From JAXHUA01 sp034189695 (GTDB lineage Bacteria > Chloroflexota > Dehalococcoidia > E44-bin15): a stretch of DNA of 29,517 nt. Positions 1-6,597 of the stretch are shown in pieces. How positions within the stretch are numbered: the stretch's first letter is position 1; each line of letters begins with the position of its first letter. A program made the position numbers and the translations under genes. The stretch spans positions 1-29,517 of the forward strand of contig JAXHUA010000138.1 in assembly GCA_034189695.1 (NCBI GenBank), in the 5' to 3' direction. Below the pieces are notes generated by a model. The model did not search any database, had not been told where the DNA came from, and was given only the letters and a program-made list of their open reading frames with translations.

Positions 1-39
1 TAGACTAATACAAGTGGGGAAGACCCTGTCGTAGTCCTG

Positions 40-122
40 TGGCGGGGGTAGGATTCGAACCTACGAAGCCTCTCGGCGGCAGATTTACAGTCTGCTGGTT
101 TTAGCCACTCACCCACCCCGCC
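40..122 (-). tRNA. tRNA-Tyr (anticodon GTA)
   Basis: Read on the minus strand, this folds as a class II tRNA. The acceptor GGCGGGG pairs with CCCCGCC. The anticodon stem GCAGA/TCTGC encloses the loop CTGTAAA, giving anticodon GTA (Tyr). A long variable arm follows, as expected for bacterial tRNA-Tyr, and the T arm carries GGTTCGAATCC. The discriminator base is A (position 40). CCA is not encoded. It lies 30 nt downstream of tRNA-Thr on the same strand and is probably co-transcribed with it. A Thr/Tyr/Gly tRNA cluster ahead of EF-Tu is common in bacteria, so the continuation off the left edge may be such a cluster; this is inference. Confidence 0.96.
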
Positions 123-152
123 CCATACCTCGACCCCCGTCGCGCTCCCACA

Positions 153-224
153 AGCCCGAGAGCGGATTCGAACCGCTACCCTACCGATTACAAGTCGGTT
201 GCGCTACCATTGCGCCACTCGGGC
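153..224 (-). tRNA. tRNA-Thr (anticodon TGT)
   Basis: This is a complete minus-strand cloverleaf. The acceptor GCCCGAG pairs with CTCGGGC, the D stem is GCGC/GCGC, and the anticodon stem ACCGA/TCGGT encloses CTTGTAA, so the anticodon is TGT (Thr, ACA codons). The T arm is AGCGG-TTCGAAT-CCGCT. The discriminator is U (position 153) and CCA is not encoded. It is the first gene of the short tRNA transcript that starts from the promoter at 256-284. Confidence 0.97.
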
Positions 225-255
225 AGCATCGCCAACAGGCGTTCTGCTTCACGTA

Positions 256-284
256 AGATTATCACCTTTCCACGGTGTTGTCAA
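256..284 (-). promoter_or_regulatory. promoter of the Thr-Tyr tRNA transcript
   Basis: On the minus strand a perfect -35 TTGACA (284 to 279) is followed either 15 nt later by GATAAT (263 to 258) or 17 nt later by TAATCT (261 to 256). Either -10 would start transcription about 25 nt before tRNA-Thr. The perfect -35 is unusual in this window and fits a stable RNA promoter. Read by eye only. Confidence 0.6.
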
Positions 285-438
285 ATTGCGCCACGCCTGA
301 GAGACGCGTGTCATGCGGCATGGTCACAGGCGGTCGCGTAACGACACGACTGCGTGAGCAAGTGGCTGACAGGCCGTCGGCGTGTTGTGCCGGGGATGCG
401 TGATAGGCGACAGAACTCGCGAGGCCCTGAACCTGCTG

Positions 439-447
439 TGCTATAAT
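439..447 (+). promoter_or_regulatory. extended -10 promoter of the GalT-like gene
   Basis: TGcTATAAT is a perfect -10 (442-447) with the TGn extension and no good -35. The expected transcription start near 454 leaves a leader of about 24 nt before the ATG at 478. This supports that start over upstream in-frame codons of the open frame that begins at 382. Confidence 0.55.
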
Positions 448-477
448 GGCGCCACGCTTGACAGGATCGGGGGTGCC

Positions 478-1512
478 ATGGAGTTCGCAAGGAGAACGAA
501 GACCACCGAGTTCTTGGTTCCATCGCGCCAGTTCGGAAGTGAGGTGCAGACCATTGAATATCGCCTGGACCCGTTGACCGGTTCCGAAGCCAGGTTGAAT
601 CTGCGGAGGGCGCGCAGGGTGAAGCAGGCGCAGCGGACGGGGGCGGACCTGAGCCTGGTGCTCGAGGGGTCGAAGGCTGACTGCTTCTTCTGTCCCGAGA
701 ACATGGAGAGCCAGACGCCTGAGTTCCCCCCGGCGCTATCGCCAGAGGGGAGGATCAGAAAAGGTGAGTGCGTTGTGTTCCCGAACCTGTTTCCATTCGC
801 GCGCTACCACGCTGTCGGAACGTTGACGGCAAGGCACTACCTCGATCTGGACGAATTCACTCCCGAGATGCTTTCGAATAACCTCGCTGCGACGAGGGAG
901 TACCTTGCACGAGTACATGGCCTGAATCCAGGGACGCGGTATCCGATGTGGATATGGAACCACATGCCCCCAAGTGGGGCCAGTGTCATTCATCCGCATG
1001 TCCAGATTGTCGTGGATTGCTCGCCTGCACCTGAGGTGGAGAGGGTTCTGCAAGGAGGCGAGCAGTACTTGAGGACGCACGGCGTCAGCTACTGGGACGA
1101 CCTCGTTGGCCGCGAGCGCGAGCTGGGTGAGCGGTACATCGGTGAAAACGAGTCACTGGTGGTACTCGCAAGCTATGCCCCCCGGGGGAACCGGGACGTC
1201 CAGCTGGTATTCAAGAACGCCAGCGGTATCGCGGGTCTCGATGAGAAACAGACGACAGATTTCTCGAAGGCAATCGTGCAGGTGCTGCGAGGCTACAAGG
1301 AAATGGGCGTGGACTCGTTCAACCTGGTCACCTATTCGGGGCCCATTGGCGAGGAACTCCCATATCATCGTCTCAGCGCAAGAGTCATCTCGAGGCCGGG
1401 ATTCCACCCGTTCTACACCAGCGACTGTGGCTTCATGGAGCGGTTCTTCGATGTCTGGGTCATCGAGTCCCTGCCTGAGGACGTCGCCAAGGGCATGAGG
1501 CACCTGTTCTGA
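478..1512 (+). CDS. galT: galactose-1-phosphate uridylyltransferase-like protein (GalT/HIT superfamily)
   Basis: The protein has 344 residues, close to the usual GalT length. GalT exchanges UMP between UDP-glucose and galactose-1-phosphate through a uridylyl-histidine intermediate. The N-terminal domain has a Cys pair (C69, C72 in CFFC) at the place of the structural metal site. The active-site motif is H172-P-H174-V-Q176; H174 aligns with the nucleophilic histidine and Q176 with the conserved Gln. The usual motif reads HPHGQ, so Val replaces Gly at 175. The upstream segment NHMPPSGAS matches the family's Asn/Gly/Ser phosphate loop. I chose the ATG at 478 because the extended -10 at 439-447 lies between it and the earlier start codons. 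The gene is convergent with the DUF1015 gene, with 7 nt between the stops. No other Leloir gene is nearby, so the true substrate could be another sugar-1-phosphate or nucleotide. Family membership is solid; galactose specificity is not. Confidence 0.85.
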   Translation: MEFARRTKTTEFLVPSRQFGSEVQTIEYRLDPLTGSEARLNLRRARRVKQAQRTGADLSLVLEGSKADCFFCPENMESQTPEFPPALSPEGRIRKGECVVFPNLFPFARYHAVGTLTARHYLDLDEFTPEMLSNNLAATREYLARVHGLNPGTRYPMWIWNHMPPSGASVIHPHVQIVVDCSPAPEVERVLQGGEQYLRTHGVSYWDDLVGRERELGERYIGENESLVVLASYAPRGNRDVQLVFKNASGIAGLDEKQTTDFSKAIVQVLRGYKEMGVDSFNLVTYSGPIGEELPYHRLSARVISRPGFHPFYTSDCGFMERFFDVWVIESLPEDVAKGMRHLF

Positions 1513-1519
1513 GCGTCGG

Positions 1520-2827
1520 TCAGTCATCCCAGAGGGGGTTCATGACGAGGCCGGTCGGGGTCTTGGGATAGAAGTAAGTGGACTTCTGGGGCATCCTGTT
1601 TCCCTCGTCCGCCACAGCCAGCATCGTAGATACCAGCGTGGGGTTGAGCAGGAAGGCCAGCTGGCACTCGCCGGAATCGACCTGGGCCAGCGCCCCACGT
1701 GCGTCGCGTGTGTAGTCCAGACAGACCTCCGCCATCTCTCTCGTGGTTATGCCGAGCAACTGATGGAAAATGGACCGATGCAAAACATATACGTCCAGGC
1801 TGCTCAGTGAGCCCGGCTCGTCGAGTGGCGCGGGTTTCTGCCTCAGTGTCAGCAAGCGGAGGCTTCGACCGTCCAGTCCGTAAAGGCCGAACGAGGTCTG
1901 TCTTTCGCCTCGTTGCTCCAGCGTCGCCAACCAGTCTTCCAGGGTTGCATCGGCATCGGGCGAGGGCGGAAGGATTTCGTGATCGAAGTATGCGTCGAGT
2001 TCGTGCTTCAGTAGAGGCAGTCTTCGGTCGTCAAGCCCGCGCAGAACCCTGTGTGTTGGTGCCATGACGAGGCTCGGGTCATCGGCATCGGTCAGGGTCA
2101 TCATGACATAATCCACTGGCTCCGGCTTGCAGGACCAGCCGATGCGCTTCTCGCGGCGGAACGCCAATGCCGTCTCGTACCGGTGGTGCCCGTCCGCGAT
2201 GTAGAACGTCTTGTCGGCGAAGAAGTCACGCACGCGGGCAATGGCCCCCTCGTCGGTGACGACTGACACGGAGAGCCCCACACCATCGCGGTCCACGGCC
2301 TGGTAGACGGCCCTGCCACGCGCTTCTCTGAAAAGAGGAAGGACTCCCTCGCCTCGATGGCGATACAAAGCCATTATGGGGCTGGTGTTCGCATTGCACG
2401 CCCTCATAAGCCGGAGGCGGTCTTCTCCGGCGCGTCCGATGGTCACCTCGTGAGGGCGCACCCATCCACTGCCGAAGTCCTCAAGCCTCACACGGGCGAC
2501 CATGCTGAAGCGGCTCTTCTGGGAATCCTGGTATGCGAATCGATGCTCCACAAGATAAAGGGCAGGTCTATCCTCCTGGATGAGGATTCCCTGGCGCAGC
2601 CAGGACTGCAGGGTTGTTGCGGCTCTGGTGTATCTGTTGTCGTGAGGAGAGTCGTCAGGTCGCTCCAACCCGAACTCGACCCTGATGACGTTGTGAGGAC
2701 TCCTATCGTGGTAGGAAAGCTGCTCCTGGGGTGAGATAACGTCGTAGGGCGGGCAAATCAAATCGGACAGATCGCTGAAACGCTCGGAATCGTAGCGAAT
2801 GCCCTGAAACGGTACTACATCGGCCAA
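1520..2827 (-). CDS. DUF1015 family protein
   Basis: The protein has 435 residues from the start chosen here. The N-terminus LADVVPFQGIRYD, then LICPPYDVIS, is the hallmark opening of DUF1015 proteins, which normally begin MAD-x-x-PF-x-G-x-RY. A central ADGHHRYETAL motif (near residue 210) resembles the His/Arg-rich nucleotide-binding loop of the ParB/Srx fold. The family's role is poorly defined and kinase-like activity has been suggested; I assign no reaction. Start choice: the longest frame begins at an ATG at 2854, but that codon lies inside the -10 of the promoter at 2850-2879 and cannot be in the transcript. The in-frame TTG at 2827 encodes exactly the family's usual first residue and has AGGGGA about 8 nt upstream. 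The gene is monocistronic and convergent with the GalT-like gene. Confidence 0.88.
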   Translation of the reverse strand: MADVVPFQGIRYDSERFSDLSDLICPPYDVISPQEQLSYHDRSPHNVIRVEFGLERPDDSPHDNRYTRAATTLQSWLRQGILIQEDRPALYLVEHRFAYQDSQKSRFSMVARVRLEDFGSGWVRPHEVTIGRAGEDRLRLMRACNANTSPIMALYRHRGEGVLPLFREARGRAVYQAVDRDGVGLSVSVVTDEGAIARVRDFFADKTFYIADGHHRYETALAFRREKRIGWSCKPEPVDYVMMTLTDADDPSLVMAPTHRVLRGLDDRRLPLLKHELDAYFDHEILPPSPDADATLEDWLATLEQRGERQTSFGLYGLDGRSLRLLTLRQKPAPLDEPGSLSSLDVYVLHRSIFHQLLGITTREMAEVCLDYTRDARGALAQVDSGECQLAFLLNPTLVSTMLAVADEGNRMPQKSTYFYPKTPTGLVMNPLWDD

Positions 2828-2849
2828 ACTGTGTTTCCCCTGTGAATCG

Positions 2850-2879
2850 AGCATAGCAGGGAAGGGGAGCGTCGGTCAA
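2850..2879 (-). promoter_or_regulatory. promoter of the DUF1015 gene, overlapping a false ATG
   Basis: On the minus strand TTGACC (2879-2874) is followed 18 nt later by TATGCT (2855-2850), preceded by TGC as an extended -10. The expected start of transcription is near 2843. The ATG of the longest reading frame (2854-2852) sits within this -10, so translation should begin at TTG 2827 after a leader of about 16 nt. Confidence 0.6.
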
Positions 2880-3130
2880 TCTCATATTGCCCTGGCGCTT
2901 GCCTTCCTCGCAGGTTGCGGTGAGCGGCCTGTACTCCGCCCTCAACGCGCTTGGGGGCGAAGGTGCCGGAGTGTCGGGTTGCCTCCGAATGAGCCGACGC
3001 CCGGGTCTCTACACCCAGGTGCAACCCTTCGCCTCTTGATGGGTCGAAGGGTTGACACTCCAGTGTGCCCTTGTTGTTGATGCCTGACTGGCCGGGGTCA
3101 CATGGCCGCCATCCCGGGACTTCGTGTCGG
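2880..3130. other. intergenic region between guaB3 and the DUF1015 gene
   Basis: No credible coding frame lies here. Counted from the TTG start the whole gap is 2828-3130 (303 bp). It holds the DUF1015 promoter at the left and a perfect inverted repeat at 3022-3054. Open frames of 69-80 codons cross it but have no recognisable product and overlap flanking genes. Confidence 0.7.
3022..3054. repeat. 10-bp perfect inverted repeat downstream of guaB3
   Basis: CAACCCTTCG (3022-3031) and CGAAGGGTTG (3045-3054) are exact reverse complements around a 13-nt loop. It lies about 76 nt past the guaB3 stop. A transcript from guaB3 would form a stable hairpin, but no run of U follows on either strand, so it is not a standard intrinsic terminator. 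It may be an mRNA 3'-end stabiliser, a Rho-assisted stop or a protein-binding site. Confidence 0.7.
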
Positions 3131-4264
3131 CTAGGGTATTTGCCAGAACTTGCCCTCGCTCTTGACAGAGGGCGCGAGCACCATCTCGGCCTGCTGCATC
3201 TCCCTTATGTTGAGGGCGCCGCACATTCCCATTGAGTTGCGCAAGGCTCCGATGTAGTTCTGGGTCCCGCTGGTGACAGTAGACGGCCCCAAAAGGATCT
3301 GCTCCAGAGGGCCGCTGGTGCCCACCTTGATCCGCGTACCTCGAGGTAGAGCGGCGTGAGGGGTAGACATGCCCCAGTGATAGCCCCGACCTGGCGCCTC
3401 CTTAGCCTGGGCGAAGATGGAGCCCAGCATGACGGCATCGGCCCCACAGGCGAACGCTTTGCACAAATCGCCGCCGGTGCGGATACCCCCGTCCGTTATG
3501 ATGGCAACGTATCTTCCGCTCTCCTGGAGGTATTGCTCCCTGGCGGCAGCGCAGTCCATCGTTGCCGTTGCCTGTGGAACGCCCATTCCCACTACCTCTC
3601 TGGTGGTGCATGCCGCGCCGGGTCCGACGCCTACAAGTACGCCGGAGACTCCCTCTCTCATCAGGGCCAGGGCGGCGCCGTAGCTGACGCAATTGCCCAC
3701 GACCAGTGGAACGGGCAGAAGCTGGCAGAGTTCGGAGAATATGAGGCCGTGGTAGCTCTTCGACATGTGCTTAGCGGAGGTCACCGTGGACTGGACGACG
3801 AACACATCCACACCCGCGTCCACGGCAACGGGCGCGAACTTCTTGGTGTTCTGCGGCGTAACCGAAACGGCGCACAGGGCGCCGCCGACCTTGATTTCCC
3901 CTATCCGCTGTCCAATAAGATGCTCCTGCACCGGCTCCGAGTAGACCTTCTGAAGAAACGGCGTCACCTCATCCTGTGGCTTCTCGGCTATCTCGGCAAG
4001 AACCTCATCGGCGTTCTCATAGCGCGTCTGTAGCCCGTCGAGGTTGAGCACCGCGAGACCGCCCAGCGCACTCAACTCCACCGCGAACCGCGGGTCCACC
4101 ACTGCGTCCATAGCGGAAGCAAGGATAGGGAGCGGAAACGTGAGACCACCGAGGTGGAACTCAGTGCTCACCTGATCAGGGTTCACCGTGACTTCCCCGG
4201 GGACGATCGCTACATCATCGAAACCGTAGCCGCGCCTCATTTCCTTGAAGCGAGGAACATCCAT
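3131..4264 (-). CDS. guaB3: GuaB3 family IMP dehydrogenase/GMP reductase-related protein
   Basis: The protein has 377 residues: a single TIM-barrel domain of the IMPDH/GMPR superfamily without the CBS pair that interrupts classical GuaB (about 490 residues). The opening RRGYGFDDVAIVP, the segment PILASAMDAVVDP and the catalytic loop GVGPGAAC219TTR, whose Cys forms the covalent purine intermediate, match the GuaB3 subgroup. IITDGGIRTGGD is the phosphate-binding segment. GuaB3 proteins are common in Actinobacteria, Cyanobacteria and Chloroflexi. A cyanobacterial member has been reported to act as a GMP reductase, so a role in purine salvage (GMP to IMP) is as likely as IMP oxidation. It has its own promoter at 4299-4327. 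The start ATG follows AAAGGATAG. No frameshift is seen. Confidence 0.9.
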   Translation of the reverse strand: MDVPRFKEMRRGYGFDDVAIVPGEVTVNPDQVSTEFHLGGLTFPLPILASAMDAVVDPRFAVELSALGGLAVLNLDGLQTRYENADEVLAEIAEKPQDEVTPFLQKVYSEPVQEHLIGQRIGEIKVGGALCAVSVTPQNTKKFAPVAVDAGVDVFVVQSTVTSAKHMSKSYHGLIFSELCQLLPVPLVVGNCVSYGAALALMREGVSGVLVGVGPGAACTTREVVGMGVPQATATMDCAAAREQYLQESGRYVAIITDGGIRTGGDLCKAFACGADAVMLGSIFAQAKEAPGRGYHWGMSTPHAALPRGTRIKVGTSGPLEQILLGPSTVTSGTQNYIGALRNSMGMCGALNIREMQQAEMVLAPSVKSEGKFWQIP

Positions 4265-4298
4265 AGGCTATCCTTTCTTGGCATTTGTCTTGGGGCAC

Positions 4299-4327
4299 AC
4301 TATAGCAAACGGTCATATCGAAGTCAA
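4299..4327 (-). promoter_or_regulatory. promoter of guaB3
   Basis: On the minus strand TTGACT (4327-4322), a 17-nt spacer and TATAGT (4304-4299) preceded by TGC form a near-consensus extended -10 promoter. Transcription would start near 4292, giving a leader of about 28 nt to the ATG at 4264. Confidence 0.65.
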
Positions 4328-4459
4328 CGAGATACGCTCGGTCACAGCCGATAGAGCTTCCGGAAGATGGGTCGTGGCGTCGGCCTGGCGGTGCGAGGCC
4401 ATACTGTTCTGGGCCTGTTGATTGGCTGGCGTCGTCAGAAGGCGTGGCGGCGACTGCGC

Positions 4460-4488
4460 TGGACGCCGGCGTCGCTCGATAGTATAAT
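4460..4488 (+). promoter_or_regulatory. promoter of rplY
   Basis: TGGACG (4460-4465), a 17-nt spacer and a perfect TATAAT (4483-4488) lie about 55 nt before the GTG start of the bL25 gene. Unlike most promoters in this window it has no TGn extension. Confidence 0.55.
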
Positions 4489-4543
4489 CTGATGGGCGGG
4501 GCCAGGCTTCCGCCCGCGAGGCGATGCTCAAAGGGAGGCGAGT

Positions 4544-5203
4544 GTGAAAAGAAAAGAGGAATCGACTCGAGAGGAGTTGAAAGCTACCAAGAGGGAGGTG
4601 TTGGGGAAGAAGGTGAGGTTTCTACGGCGAGACGGGCTCACTCCTGCCAATGTCTATGGCGCGAGGACGCAGTCGATCCCTCTACAGATTGAGACTCCCG
4701 TTCTGGAGCAACTCCTGGCCAGAGCGGGCAGGAACGCTTTGATTACTCTCAGAATCGATGGGAAGCGCAAGCTGGCCATGATTCGAGACATCGATCGTGA
4801 TTCGCTGAGCGACGCCTTGCTGCACGTGGGTTTCTTCCAGGTTGAGATGACCCACAAGGTCAGAGCCGAGGTGCCGATCGTCCTGGTCGGCGAGTCGTCC
4901 GTGAGCAAGAGCAGCCGGCTGATGCTGCTGCACAACCTGTCTGCCATCAACGTTGAGGCACTCCCGGCGAACCTGCCGAGGAGCATTGAGGTCGATATAT
5001 CGGGACTGGCCGAAGCGACGGATGCTGTACATGTGAGAGATATGTCGGTTGGAGAGGGCGTGGAAGTACTCGCTGAGGCCGATGAGGTCGTGGTCCAAGT
5101 GGTGGAGAGCCGCGTCGCTGTCGAGGAAGTCGTGGCGGAGGAGGAGGTCGGAGAGGAGATGGCGGAGGAGGCCCCAGAGGCTGAGGCCGAGCCTGAGGCA
5201 TGA
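4544..5203 (+). CDS. rplY: 50S ribosomal protein bL25 (general stress protein CTC form)
   Basis: The protein has 219 residues, the long CTC form of bL25. The N-terminal beta-barrel (about 1-95) that binds 5S rRNA contains the family pattern RRDGLTPANVYG and later HVGFFQV. The C-terminal CTC domain (about 96-185) contains VPIVLVGES, LPANLPRSIEVDIS and DMSVGEGVEVLAEAD. The last 35 or so residues are a low-complexity Glu/Ala/Val tail, common in Gram-positive and Chloroflexi bL25. The GTG start at 4544 is fixed by AGGGAGG ending 5 nt upstream. In many genomes pth follows rplY; here the next gene is fmt on the opposite strand. Confidence 0.95.
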   Translation: MKRKEESTREELKATKREVLGKKVRFLRRDGLTPANVYGARTQSIPLQIETPVLEQLLARAGRNALITLRIDGKRKLAMIRDIDRDSLSDALLHVGFFQVEMTHKVRAEVPIVLVGESSVSKSSRLMLLHNLSAINVEALPANLPRSIEVDISGLAEATDAVHVRDMSVGEGVEVLAEADEVVVQVVESRVAVEEVVAEEEVGEEMAEEAPEAEAEPEA

Positions 5204-5326
5204 CTGTCTCTCACGAACGGGCATCTGACCTGGAGGACACGTTCAGGTAACCGGCAGAGGCTTTGGGACCTCTCACAGATGGTCACGCGAGGCGCCAATT
5301 CGCGTCAGATGGCGATGCGTTGCCGC

Positions 5327-6256
5327 TCAGGAGGGCAGGTGGGCCCCGACGAAACTGTGCTGGCCTCGAATGAACTCGTCTATTCTCATTTCCTTCTTAC
5401 CCTCGAGTTGCACTCTCAACAGTTGAAGGATACTGTCGCCGGTTTGTACACCGACCCCACCCGCCTGGAGGGGCACTACTTCACCCGGTTCGGCTGCTGC
5501 TCCAGGCATGCATCTGGCCTCCATGATCTTGAGAACCTTGCCGCGCCACGTCGTGTGGCACCCTGGCCAGGGATGAAGACCGCGCACCCTGCGCCACAGG
5601 GCCAGGGCGGTCAGTCGCCAGTCGATCTCTCCGTCGCTCTTGCTCAGAACCCGCGTGTACGTGGCTGCACTCTCGTCCTGGGGCTGGGGTGGGATACTGC
5701 TGGAGAACCAGCCGGGAAGGGTCTCCATAAGTAGATTGGCCCCGCAGCATGCGAGTCTCGCCGTAAGCGACCCACCTGTGTCAGTCGGTTCGATGGGGGT
5801 CTTCATCTGGGCGAGTATCGGGCCACTGTCGACGCCGCTGTCCAGGAGCATGATGGTGACTCCGGTGCAGTCGTCCCCGTTCATAATGGCTGTTGCCACA
5901 GGCGACGGCCCTCGGTGTCTGGGCAGGAGGGATGGGTGGACGTTGACGCAGCCGAAGGGGGCTGTGGTGAGGACGGGCTCGGGGAGGAGCTTCCCGTACG
6001 CAGCCACCACGATCACATCGGCGCGGAGTCCGGCAAGAGAGTCGATGACGTTGGCATCCTTCAGACTCGCTGGTTGGCGTACATCGAGTCCCTGGTCAAG
6101 CGCTACTCGCTTCGCTGGCGGTGTCGATAGGACTCGTCCTCTACCGGCAGGCCTGTCGGGTTGGGTGTACACGGCGACCAGTTCGTTCCCGCTCGAGGCA
6201 AGGCGCTCGAGCGCGGGTATGCTGAACTCCGATGTTCCCATGAACACGATTCTCAT
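5327..6256 (-). CDS. fmt: methionyl-tRNA formyltransferase
   Basis: The protein has 309 residues, normal for Fmt. It transfers a formyl group from 10-formyl-tetrahydrofolate to initiator Met-tRNA. The N-terminus MRIVFMGTSEFSIPAL is diagnostic. Catalytic residues align as N105, H107 (NVHPSLLPR) and D143 (LDSGVDSGP). The usual SLLPRxRGAAP reads SLLPRHRGPSP here. The C-terminal OB-fold domain contains TYTRVLSKSDGEIDW and WPG. An open frame extends 27 codons upstream, but the family start and the extended -10 at 6273-6281 fix the ATG at 6256. The gene is divergent from dnaA. Peptide deformylase, its frequent partner, is not adjacent. Confidence 0.96.
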   Translation of the reverse strand: MRIVFMGTSEFSIPALERLASSGNELVAVYTQPDRPAGRGRVLSTPPAKRVALDQGLDVRQPASLKDANVIDSLAGLRADVIVVAAYGKLLPEPVLTTAPFGCVNVHPSLLPRHRGPSPVATAIMNGDDCTGVTIMLLDSGVDSGPILAQMKTPIEPTDTGGSLTARLACCGANLLMETLPGWFSSSIPPQPQDESAATYTRVLSKSDGEIDWRLTALALWRRVRGLHPWPGCHTTWRGKVLKIMEARCMPGAAAEPGEVVPLQAGGVGVQTGDSILQLLRVQLEGKKEMRIDEFIRGQHSFVGAHLPS

Positions 6257-6272
6257 AGGCTTTCCCAGCACG

Positions 6273-6281
6273 ATTCTAGCA
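6273..6281 (-). promoter_or_regulatory. extended -10 promoter of fmt
   Basis: On the minus strand TGC precedes TAGAAT (6278-6273), a 5/6 -10 with TGn extension and no clear -35. Transcription would start near 6266, only about 10 nt before the ATG, so the mRNA would have a very short leader with at best a GGGA ribosome contact. Confidence 0.45.
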
Positions 6282-6323
6282 TGGAAGATGGGCAAAATGG
6301 AATCGAGAAATTGGTGCAGAATC

Positions 6324-6332
6324 TGTGCAAAA
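6324..6332. promoter_or_regulatory. candidate DnaA box
   Basis: TGTGCAAAA, read on the minus strand as TTTTGCACA, differs at one position from TTATNCACA. It sits 5 nt upstream of the -35 of the presumed dnaA promoter, a typical place for dnaA autorepression. It is a single site by eye, so chance occurrence is possible. Confidence 0.3.
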
Positions 6333-6337
6333 ACCAC

Positions 6338-6366
6338 TTGACCGAGGGGGAGGCTTTTGGTATTCT
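6338..6366 (+). promoter_or_regulatory. promoter of dnaA
   Basis: TTGACC (6338-6343), a 17-nt spacer and TATTCT (6361-6366) preceded by TGG form an extended -10 promoter like others in this window. The resulting leader is about 225 nt and would contain the CTTGGGG/CCCCAAG hairpin at 6400-6417, so dnaA mRNA may be post-transcriptionally controlled. Confidence 0.5.
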
Positions 6367-6399
6367 GCGGATGATAATCCTCAGGAGGAGATCCTCAAG

Positions 6400-6417
6400 C
6401 TTGGGGTCTGCCCCAAG
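6400..6417 (+). repeat. hairpin in the presumed dnaA leader
   Basis: CTTGGGG-TCTG-CCCCAAG is a perfect 7-bp stem with a 4-nt loop, about 180 nt upstream of the dnaA start. No U tract follows, so it is not a standard terminator. Its role is unknown. Confidence 0.55.
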
Positions 6418-6597
6418 GTTGCCCAGGGGGGGAACCCGACACGCCAGTAATTGTGTATTGCCATGTCAACATGGGCGGCGTCTGCCATCGATGAGATGTT
6501 GACGGCAATCCTTCAGGCAGGGACAGGTTTTCGGCTCTTTGGGTTTTTTTTGTGCTGAACCGTGACCTTTTGCTTAGAGAGCATGATGAATGGATGA

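Larger units (their letters stand above)
6257..6597. other. fmt-dnaA divergent intergenic region
   Basis: This 341-bp stretch has no convincing gene. It holds the fmt -10 element, a near-consensus DnaA box (6324-6332), the dnaA promoter (6338-6366), a short perfect hairpin (6400-6417) and a run of eight T at 6544-6551. Only one near-match DnaA box was found, and no AT-rich unwinding region, so it cannot be called an origin from this reading. Confidence 0.6.

Noticed and set aside
3356..4033. 225-codon plus-strand frame opposite guaB3
   Set aside because: Shadow of a conserved enzyme gene. Its composition is not protein-like and it has no ribosome site or recognisable domain.
4654..5298. Long minus-strand frames (180-214 codons) opposite the bL25 gene
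   Set aside because: They are antisense shadows. The proteins are low-complexity Ser/Thr- and His-rich readings of the Glu-rich bL25 codons and have no family features, while bL25 is unambiguous.
6499..6527. Second dnaA promoter from TTGACG at 6499
   Set aside because: No acceptable -10 lies 16-18 nt downstream.
6528..6551. Intrinsic terminator from the T run at 6544-6551
   Set aside because: No GC-rich hairpin precedes the T run in the plus direction, and no gene ends just upstream of it.
6257..6597. Replication origin upstream of dnaA
   Set aside because: Only one near-match DnaA box was found, with no cluster and no marked AT-rich tract beyond a run of eight T. Position next to dnaA alone is not enough.
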